Shown: positions 58,430 to 64,000 of the stretch, one piece after another
Layout of the letters: every line of letters begins with the position of its first letter
How positions within the stretch are numbered: the first letter of the stretch is position 1
NCBI GenBank assembly: GCA_947591475.1
Contig: CANQDE010000001.1
Span: 496,001 to 560,000, forward strand
Reading direction: 5' to 3'
Source: an uncultured Alistipes sp.
Lineage (GTDB): Bacteria; Bacteroidota; Bacteroidia; Bacteroidales; Rikenellaceae
DNA length: 64,000 nt
Position numbers and translations under genes: made by a program
Notes under the pieces: model-generated
Database searches by the model: none
The model's input: the letters and a program-made list of their open reading frames with translations, nothing else
Told to the model about the DNA's origin: nothing

Positions 58430-60895
58430 TTACGCCCGCACCGTTGCGCCGCACTTCTGCTCGAACTGCTTCGCCAAGTTGGTCATCACCCGTTCGATGG
58501 TCTTGTCATCCAACGTCCGGCTTTTATCTTCCAAGATGAAACTCAACGCATAGGATTTCTTGCCGTCGGGCAATTTGTCGCCCTCATAGACGTCGAACAA
58601 CGAAACGTGCTTCAACAATTTGCGCTCCGCAGCGAATGCCACCTCGCGCAGTGCGGCAAAGGTAACCTTCCGATCGACCAGCAAAGCCAAATCGCGTTTC
58701 ACCTCGGGGAACTTCGAGAGCTCCTCGACCGCGATTTTCAGTTTCTTCGTCGATTTCACAAGGGCATCGAAATTCATCTCCAAGAAATAGACCGGCTGTT
58801 TGACATCCGCCAGTCGACGGATTTTCGCATGCACAGCCCCGATCCGCAACAGTTCCTTGCCGTTCAGCGACAGCATAAGTCCTTCGCTGAACAGGTCGTT
58901 CTGCAACTCTTCGGTCTGCAACGCATAAATGTCAAGGCCGAATCGCTGCAACAATTTCTCCGCAATCGCCCGCAACGTAAAGAACGAGACCGGAGCCGGC
59001 TTGACATTCCACGAGGCTGCGACATCCGCACCGGTTACGGCGATCGCCAACCGATATTGTTCCGAATAGCCGTTGAGCGGCTGTTCATCCGTGCGTTTAT
59101 CGGCATCGTAGAAATAGCAGTTGCCGAATTCGTACAACTTCAAATCGCCGTTGCGCCGGTTGGCATTGAGGGCGATCGCTTCCAGCATGTTGAATAACAG
59201 CGTCTGACGCATGACGTTCAAATCGGTGCTCAACGGATTGAGAATCCGCACGCAGCGATCGGCCGGATACGATTGCAATCCTTCGTAATAGGCGCTCTTC
59301 GTCAGCGAATTGGACATGATTTCCGAATAGCCGTTCGCCGTCAAAAAATCGGCCGCCGCATTCATCAGGGCATTGCGATCGGGTTTCGGCGCATAGGAGA
59401 GGGTAGAACGCACCTGCGACGGAATCTCGACCCGATTGTATCCGTAAATGCGCAAAATATCCTCGATCAGATCGGCTTCGCGCTGCACATCGACCCGATA
59501 GGGCGGCACGGCCACCGTCAGCACACCCTCTTTTTCGGCCAGCACCTTCACCTCCAGCGCGTCGATAATCGTGCGCACCGTCTCCTCGGGGATATGCTTG
59601 CCTACCAACGCATCGATGCGAGCGAACGAAATATCGAAAACGAAATTTTTCGCCGGAGCCGCACAAACATCGACGATCTCGCTCGAAATCGTTCCTCCGG
59701 CCAGCTCTTTCAAGAGCAGAGCGGCCCGTTTGGCGGCGTACACCTGCAAATTGGGGTCGATGCCGCGTTCGTAACGGAACGAAGCATCCGTATTGAGGCC
59801 GAACCGTTTGGCCGTTTTCCGCACCCACACGGGATTGAAATAGGCGCTTTCGATAAAGACGTCGGTCGTCGTCTCGCTGATGCCCGACTCCAAACCGCCG
59901 AATACACCGGCAATAGCCATCGGACGTTCGGCCGAACAAATCATCAAATCCCGTTCGGTCAGTTTCCGCTCCACGCCGTCCAGCGTAACGAACGGCGTCC
60001 CCTCGGCACAGGTACGCACGACGATTCGACCGCCCTCGATTTTCGAAGCATCGAACGCATGCAACGGCTGGCCCAATTCGAACAGGACGAAATTCGTAAT
60101 ATCGACTAAATTGTTTTTGGGATGGATGCCCGCCGCACGCAGACAGTTCTGCATCCATTCGGGCGAGGGGCCGATTTTGCATCCGGTTACGCTCACGCCC
60201 GCATAGCGGGGTGCCGCCTCGGTGTTCTCGACTTGAACGCCGATCTCCAGCGCATGGTTATCGACCGCAAAAGTCGAGACATCGGGCCATTTTACGTGTA
60301 CCTCCTTGCCGCGGCTACGGAAATAGGCGGCCAAATCGCGGGCCACACCGATGTGCGATGCGGCATCGACCCGATTGGGCGTCAGCCCGATGCCGATCAA
60401 ATAATCATCCTCGACATGCAGATACTCCTTGGCCGGCATACCCACGGGCGCATCGGCCGGAAGCTCCATGATGCCGTCGTGCGACGCGCCGATTCCCAAT
60501 TCGTCCTCAGCGCAAAGCATTCCAAGCGATTCCACGCCACGGATTTTGCTGCGTTTGATTTTGAACTCCTCGTCGCCGCCATTGGGGTAGAGCACGGCTC
60601 CCACCGTCGCACAAAGGACTTTCAACCCGGCCCGGCAATTCGGCGCCCCGCAGACGATCTGCAAGCGATCGCCCGTACCGACGTCGACGGTCGTAATGTG
60701 CAGATGATCGGAATCGGGATGATCGACGCAGGTTTTCACCTCGGCGACGACCACGCCCCGAAGGCCGCCCTTGACGGTCTCGATTTTCTCGAAGCCCTCG
60801 ACTTCGAGACCGATGTCGGTCAGAATTTTCGCCACCTCCTCGGCCGGAAGGTCGATATCGATGTAACGCTTGAGCCAGTTATACGAAACATTCAT
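58430..60895 (-). CDS. pheT: Phenylalanine--tRNA ligase beta subunit
   Basis: Beta subunit of bacterial PheRS, 821 residues. The N-terminal NYNWLKRYI-like start (MNVSYNWLKRYIDIDLPAEE) and the EMAP-type tRNA-binding domain (about 45-150) are followed by B3/B4 (RRVDAASHIGVARDLA-like, APRYAGVSV), B5 (VAVPPYRVDVQREADLIEDI) and the C-terminal ferredoxin-like anticodon-binding domain (LSKFPEVKRDLALLVDRKV). The alpha subunit gene is not in this window. A copy of the dispersed promoter repeat lies 112-194 bp upstream. Confidence 0.96.
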   Translation of the reverse strand: MNVSYNWLKRYIDIDLPAEEVAKILTDIGLEVEGFEKIETVKGGLRGVVVAEVKTCVDHPDSDHLHITTVDVGTGDRLQIVCGAPNCRAGLKVLCATVGAVLYPNGGDEEFKIKRSKIRGVESLGMLCAEDELGIGASHDGIMELPADAPVGMPAKEYLHVEDDYLIGIGLTPNRVDAASHIGVARDLAAYFRSRGKEVHVKWPDVSTFAVDNHALEIGVQVENTEAAPRYAGVSVTGCKIGPSPEWMQNCLRAAGIHPKNNLVDITNFVLFELGQPLHAFDASKIEGGRIVVRTCAEGTPFVTLDGVERKLTERDLMICSAERPMAIAGVFGGLESGISETTTDVFIESAYFNPVWVRKTAKRFGLNTDASFRYERGIDPNLQVYAAKRAALLLKELAGGTISSEIVDVCAAPAKNFVFDISFARIDALVGKHIPEETVRTIIDALEVKVLAEKEGVLTVAVPPYRVDVQREADLIEDILRIYGYNRVEIPSQVRSTLSYAPKPDRNALMNAAADFLTANGYSEIMSNSLTKSAYYEGLQSYPADRCVRILNPLSTDLNVMRQTLLFNMLEAIALNANRRNGDLKLYEFGNCYFYDADKRTDEQPLNGYSEQYRLAIAVTGADVAASWNVKPAPVSFFTLRAIAEKLLQRFGLDIYALQTEELQNDLFSEGLMLSLNGKELLRIGAVHAKIRRLADVKQPVYFLEMNFDALVKSTKKLKIAVEELSKFPEVKRDLALLVDRKVTFAALREVAFAAERKLLKHVSLFDVYEGDKLPDGKKSYALSFILEDKSRTLDDKTIERVMTNLAKQFEQKCGATVRA

Positions 60896-61006
60896 AACAG
60901 TATATTAACTTTTTGTTTTCAATATTCAACTCGTCCGCAACTCGTTGAAAAGTACGGTCGCATTCATGCGCGAACGGCGAACCGCCTTTCGCCGCACAAA
61001 ATCGAA

Positions 61007-61089
61007 CAAAGATACGAAAAGCCGAGCGCAATGCCAAATTTATTTGAGCATTGCCGAGGCGGAGTATCTTCGGCGAAGCCAAAGGTAAC
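61007..61089 (-). repeat. Dispersed promoter-bearing repeat, copy B
   Basis: Read on the minus strand it starts with TTACCTTTGG-CTTCG-CCGAAGATAC, continues through CGCCTCGGCAA, CAAATAAATT and GCGCTCGGCTTTT, and ends in the -7 box TATCTTTG (61007-61014). It begins 38 bp after the EamA stop and precedes pheT. It is the closest match to copy A at 34851-34937. Confidence 0.8.
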
Positions 61090-61127
61090 ATTTTTTATAA
61101 ATTTATCACGCCGAAGGCGACGTTCGT

Positions 61128-62027
61128 TCATCGGGAGCCGATCCACAGAAAGACCATACCGACGAGAATGAAGGCCAGATCGATCGCTTTCGACCGCAGG
61201 TTGTGTTCGTGAAACAGCCACGCTCCGCACAGGAACGAGACGACCACCGACCCGCGCCGCACCATCGAAACGACCGAAATCATCGCATCGGGATCGCTCA
61301 AAGCATAAAGATAGGCGAAATCGGCCAATGACAGGAAGATCGAGATAGCCGGAATCGCCCAGCTCCACCGAAACGGCGTGGTCGCACGACGGTGGGGCCA
61401 CCAAATGACGGCCACGATGACCGTCATCATCAAAAACTGGTAAAGATTGTACCAGCTCTGTACGAAAACCGCGTCGAGCCGCGACATGATGAATTTATCG
61501 TAGAGGCCGCTCACAGCACCCGTCAACGCCGAAAGGGCCACGAACCAGATCCAGCGGTTATGCACGAAATCGACCCCTTCGCGACGGCTCGACCGGCTCA
61601 ACAGAAAGAGTGAAATCATGGCCAACAGCACACCGATCCATTGGTAGCCGTTCAGCCGTTCGCCGAACACCAGCATCGCACCGACCAGCACCATCACCGG
61701 ACGGGTCGCATTGATCGGGCCGACGATCGTGATGGGCAGGTGTTTCATGCCGTAATAGCCGAAAATCCAGGATGTCAGCACAATAACGGATTTGAGAACA
61801 ACCAGCCCATGCGCATGCAGCGTTCCGGGTTCGGTCTCCAAAATAGTGCCGTCGAACCAGCCGAGATTCCACTCCGAAGAGACGACCGCTGGAAGAAAAA
61901 TCAAGGTCGAGAACAACGTATTGAGCAGCAATACGGGCAAGACGGCATTATCCGTGAGCGATTTCTTTTTGGCAGCATCGTATAAACCGAGCAACGCTGC
62001 CGAAGCGAATGCAAGCGACAACCACAT
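61128..62027 (-). CDS. EamA/DMT-family transporter
   Basis: Ten-helix drug/metabolite-transporter family protein of 299 residues. Two EamA halves are visible: LTSWIFGYYGMKHLPITIVG with INATRPVMVLVGAMLVFGE, and DPDAMISVVSMVRRGSVVVS with LVGMVFLWIGSR at the end. Substrate unknown. Its promoter has a -7 box TATCTTTG (62055-62062, minus), and a 95-bp GC-rich repeat lies about 116 bp upstream of the start, as in the transporter at 41238. Confidence 0.9.
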   Translation of the reverse strand: MWLSLAFASAALLGLYDAAKKKSLTDNAVLPVLLLNTLFSTLIFLPAVVSSEWNLGWFDGTILETEPGTLHAHGLVVLKSVIVLTSWIFGYYGMKHLPITIVGPINATRPVMVLVGAMLVFGERLNGYQWIGVLLAMISLFLLSRSSRREGVDFVHNRWIWFVALSALTGAVSGLYDKFIMSRLDAVFVQSWYNLYQFLMMTVIVAVIWWPHRRATTPFRWSWAIPAISIFLSLADFAYLYALSDPDAMISVVSMVRRGSVVVSFLCGAWLFHEHNLRSKAIDLAFILVGMVFLWIGSR

Positions 62028-62054
62028 TTTTCAAAGACGTTGTAAATCGGGTTG

Positions 62055-62062
62055 CAAAGATA
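62055..62062 (-). promoter_or_regulatory. -7 box of the EamA transporter gene
   Basis: TATCTTTG on the minus strand lies 28 bp upstream of the ATG at 62027. Confidence 0.55.
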
Positions 62063-62142
62063 GCCATTCGACCCGAAACCGCAAATCCGGCAGCCCGTGG
62101 CTGATCCGTGCCAGTTAATAAAAAAGGAAAATAGCTGTTTCA

Positions 62143-62237
62143 GGCTTGCAAATTGCGGGACGCAGCCTGCGAGGGGAGCATGAGCGAGCCTCGCCCGCCG
62201 AGGCTGTGGCTCGCGCGGCTCTTGAGAGCCGCAAATA
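62143..62237 (-). repeat. 95-bp GC-rich palindromic repeat, copy 2
   Basis: Reverse-oriented copy of the repeat at 41113-41207. Its hairpin reads GCGGCTCT/AGAGCCGC, with a compensatory T:A to C:G change against copy 1. It lies between the EamA promoter and the promoter-bearing repeat C. No gene lies in 62028-62427. Confidence 0.85.
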
Positions 62238-62267
62238 ATTACCTAAATAAGAAACAAGCCAGGAAGG

Positions 62268-62405
62268 GTATCTTTAACTTCGTTGAAGATACTCCGTCTC
62301 GGCAAAAATTGCAAATAAATTAAGCGGATTTCGCAGCGGAAGCGAGGATAGCGGTCGAAAGCGGGGTAGCGGTCTCCCGCGCTAATAAAAATTTTCGTAT
62401 CTTTG
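62268..62405 (+). repeat. Dispersed promoter-bearing repeat, copy C
   Basis: Starts with the hairpin GTATCTTTAA-CTTCG-TTGAAGATAC and continues with CGTCTCGGCAAAAATTGCAA. It then has the long shared half (GCGGAAGCGA, GTCGAAAGC, CCGCGCTAATAAAAA) and ends in the -7 box TATCTTTG (62398-62405) 22 bp before lepA. Compared with copies A and B, two G:C pairs of the hairpin are replaced by A:T pairs. Confidence 0.85.
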
Positions 62406-62427
62406 ACGGAGATTTTATGCGACCGAA

Positions 62428-64000
62428 ATGAAAAACATCCGCAATTTTTGCATCATAGCCCACATCGACCACGGGAAATCGACCCTCGCCGACCGCCTGC
62501 TGGAAAAGACCAACACGCTCAACCAACGCGAAATGCAGGCGCAAGTGCTCGACGACATGGAACTCGAACGCGAAAAGGGCATCACCATCAAAAGCCACGC
62601 CATCCAGATGGAGTACACGGCCCACGACGGGCAATGCTATACGCTCAATCTGATCGACACCCCGGGACACGTCGACTTCTCCTACGAAGTTTCGCGCGCC
62701 ATCGCATCATGCGAAGGCGCCTTGTTAGTCGTCGACGCCACGCAAGGCATTCAGGCACAAACCATTTCGAACCTCTATTTGGCCGTCGCCCACGATCTGA
62801 CCATCATCCCCGTTCTGAACAAAATCGACATGGATTCGGCCATGATCGACGAGGTGAAAGATCAGGTCATCGACCTGATCGGCTGCAAGGAGGAGGAAAT
62901 CCTGCTCGCTTCGGGTAAGACCGGTGCCGGCGTCGAAGAGGTTTTGGAAGCGATCGTACAGCGGATTCCGGCACCGCAAGGCGATGAAAACGCCCCCTTG
63001 CAGGCCTTGATTTTCGATTCGGTATTCAATCCGTTTCGGGGAATCATCGCTTACTACCGCGTTTTCAACGGTTCGATCCACAAAGGCGAGCACGTCAAGT
63101 TTTTCAACACCGGAAGCGAATACGATGCCGACGAAGTGGGCGTGCTGAAACTCAAAATGCAGCCCCGCGACGCGATCCATGTCGGCGACGTAGGATATAT
63201 CTGTTCGGGAATCAAGACTTCGGCGGACGTGAAAGTCGGCGACACGATCACCTCGGTGGCCCGTCCCGCCCAAGAGGCCATCGCCGGATTCGAAGATGTC
63301 AAACCGATGGTCTTCGCCGGCGTCTATCCGGTCGAGGCCGACCAATACGAGGATTTGCGCGCTTCGCTTGAGAAATTGCAGTTGAACGATGCGTCGCTCA
63401 CGTTCGAGCCGGAAAGTTCGTTGGCTCTGGGGTTCGGATTCCGTTGCGGATTTCTCGGGCTGCTGCACATGGAAATCATCCAAGAACGGCTCTACCGCGA
63501 GTTCGACATGGATGTCATCACCACGGTGCCCAACGTATCCTATCGCATCACCACCACGCAGGGCGAGGAATTGGAAGTCCACAATCCGTCGGGGTTGCCG
63601 GAAATCACCAAAATCGCCAAAATCGAAGAGCCCTATATTCTGGCCCAAATCATCACCAAAAGCGAATTTCTGGGCAATGTCATCAAACTCTGCATCGACA
63701 AACGCGGCACGATGAAAAACCAGACGTTCATCGCACAGGATCGCGTGGAGGTCAATTTCGACATGCCGTTATCGGAAATCGTGTTCGATTTCTACGACAA
63801 ACTGAAAAGCATTTCGAAAGGGTATGCGTCGTTCGACTACCATCGCACGGGTTACCAGCCCTCGAAACTCGCCAAATTGGACATTCTGTTGAACGGAGAG
63901 CCGGTCGATGCGCTTTCGTCGCTCATCTATGCGGAACATGCCTACGACTTCGGTCGCAAAATGTGCGAAAAGTTAAAAGAATTGATTCCGCGCCAGCAGT
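62428..64000 (+). CDS. lepA: Elongation factor 4 (LepA), 3' end beyond the window
   Basis: Ribosome-associated GTPase that back-translocates or helps ribosome assembly. About 524 of the usual 595-600 residues are present. The G domain shows [33 protein letters not shown] and [10 protein letters not shown]. The LepA hallmark [19 protein letters not shown] and the start of the C-terminal region ([19 protein letters not shown]) follow. The frame is open at position 64000, so the gene is cut by the window edge. Its promoter is the -7 box at the end of repeat C. Confidence 0.97.
   Translation, partial: MKNIRNFCIIAHIDHGKSTLADRLLEKTNTLNQREMQAQVLDDMELEREKGITIKSHAIQMEYTAHDGQCYTLNLIDTPGHVDFSYEVSRAIASCEGALLVVDATQGIQAQTISNLYLAVAHDLTIIPVLNKIDMDSAMIDEVKDQVIDLIGCKEEEILLASGKTGAGVEEVLEAIVQRIPAPQGDENAPLQALIFDSVFNPFRGIIAYYRVFNGSIHKGEHVKFFNTGSEYDADEVGVLKLKMQPRDAIHVGDVGYICSGIKTSADVKVGDTITSVARPAQEAIAGFEDVKPMVFAGVYPVEADQYEDLRASLEKLQLNDASLTFEPESSLALGFGFRCGFLGLLHMEIIQERLYREFDMDVITTVPNVSYRITTTQGEELEVHNPSGLPEITKIAKIEEPYILAQIITKSEFLGNVIKLCIDKRGTMKNQTFIAQDRVEVNFDMPLSEIVFDFYDKLKSISKGYASFDYHRTGYQPSKLAKLDILLNGEPVDALSSLIYAEHAYDFGRKMCEKLKELIPRQQ

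Noticed and set aside
1..64000. CRISPR array, tRNA or rRNA genes
   Set aside because: No regularly spaced direct repeats, cloverleaf sequences or rRNA signatures were seen on reading both strands. A tRNAscan or Infernal run would be needed to exclude them formally.

Overview
The window reads as chromosomal DNA of a Bacteroidales bacterium, most likely an Alistipes-like member of the Rikenellaceae. This is inferred from the moderately high GC, the many Bacteroidota-type promoters (TAnnTTTG -7 boxes, often just upstream of a start codon and without Shine-Dalgarno sites), and families typical of the phylum: DUF5686, DUF4294, DUF4890 and DUF2807 proteins, FISUMP lipoproteins, a TonB-receptor-like barrel, an AddAB-like pair, and a sodium-pumping methylmalonyl-CoA decarboxylase. 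No rRNA, tRNA or CRISPR array was seen.

Layout. 1-387: the tail of an unknown gene, a terminator, and a probable IS1595-like transposase remnant. 388-6104 (minus): an RND efflux operon (adaptor, pump, outer-membrane lipoprotein). 6193-9847 (plus): a methionine operon metY-metX-hom behind a structured leader. 10069-16002: an accessory redox cluster with two aldo/keto reductases, two exported flavodoxin-like proteins, an NTF2-like protein, a FISUMP lipoprotein, an AraC regulator and decayed gene fragments. 16136-18960: a small degenerate locus with a DprA/SLOG-like gene broken at a C9 tract, a Trp-repeat protein plus a 34-residue membrane peptide, a truncated WYL-type regulator, and an iron-alcohol-dehydrogenase pseudogene. 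Three of these promoters share an identically spaced TGCC-N7-GGCA palindrome.

19049-24888: propionate and methylmalonyl-CoA metabolism (meaB, mce, mmdA, OadG-like, mmdC, mmdB). 25074-27873: ribosomal genes rplM-rpsI-rpsB-tsf with structured leaders. 27946-34781: AddA-like helicase-nuclease and AddB-like nuclease flanking a DUF2807 gene. 35036-42221: sodium symporter, split amidase/golvesin protein, YqeY, retropepsin-like protease and a BASS-type transporter. 42199-47358 (minus): DJ-1/PfpI, DUF486, HAD phosphatase, DUF5686 and DUF4294 proteins. 47479-54634 (minus): TonB-like barrel, DUF4890, a LytTR two-component pair, gamma-carbonic-anhydrase-like protein and MazG. 54732-64000: GH20 hexosaminidase, TlpA-like lipoprotein, pheT, an EamA transporter and the first part of lepA.

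Two families of dispersed intergenic repeats run through the second half. Four copies carry a TTCG-loop hairpin with compensatory base changes and end in a promoter -7 box upstream of a gene. Two copies of a 95-bp GC-rich palindromic repeat lie upstream of membrane transporters. These repeats and the shared-palindrome regulon are the least explained features in the window.
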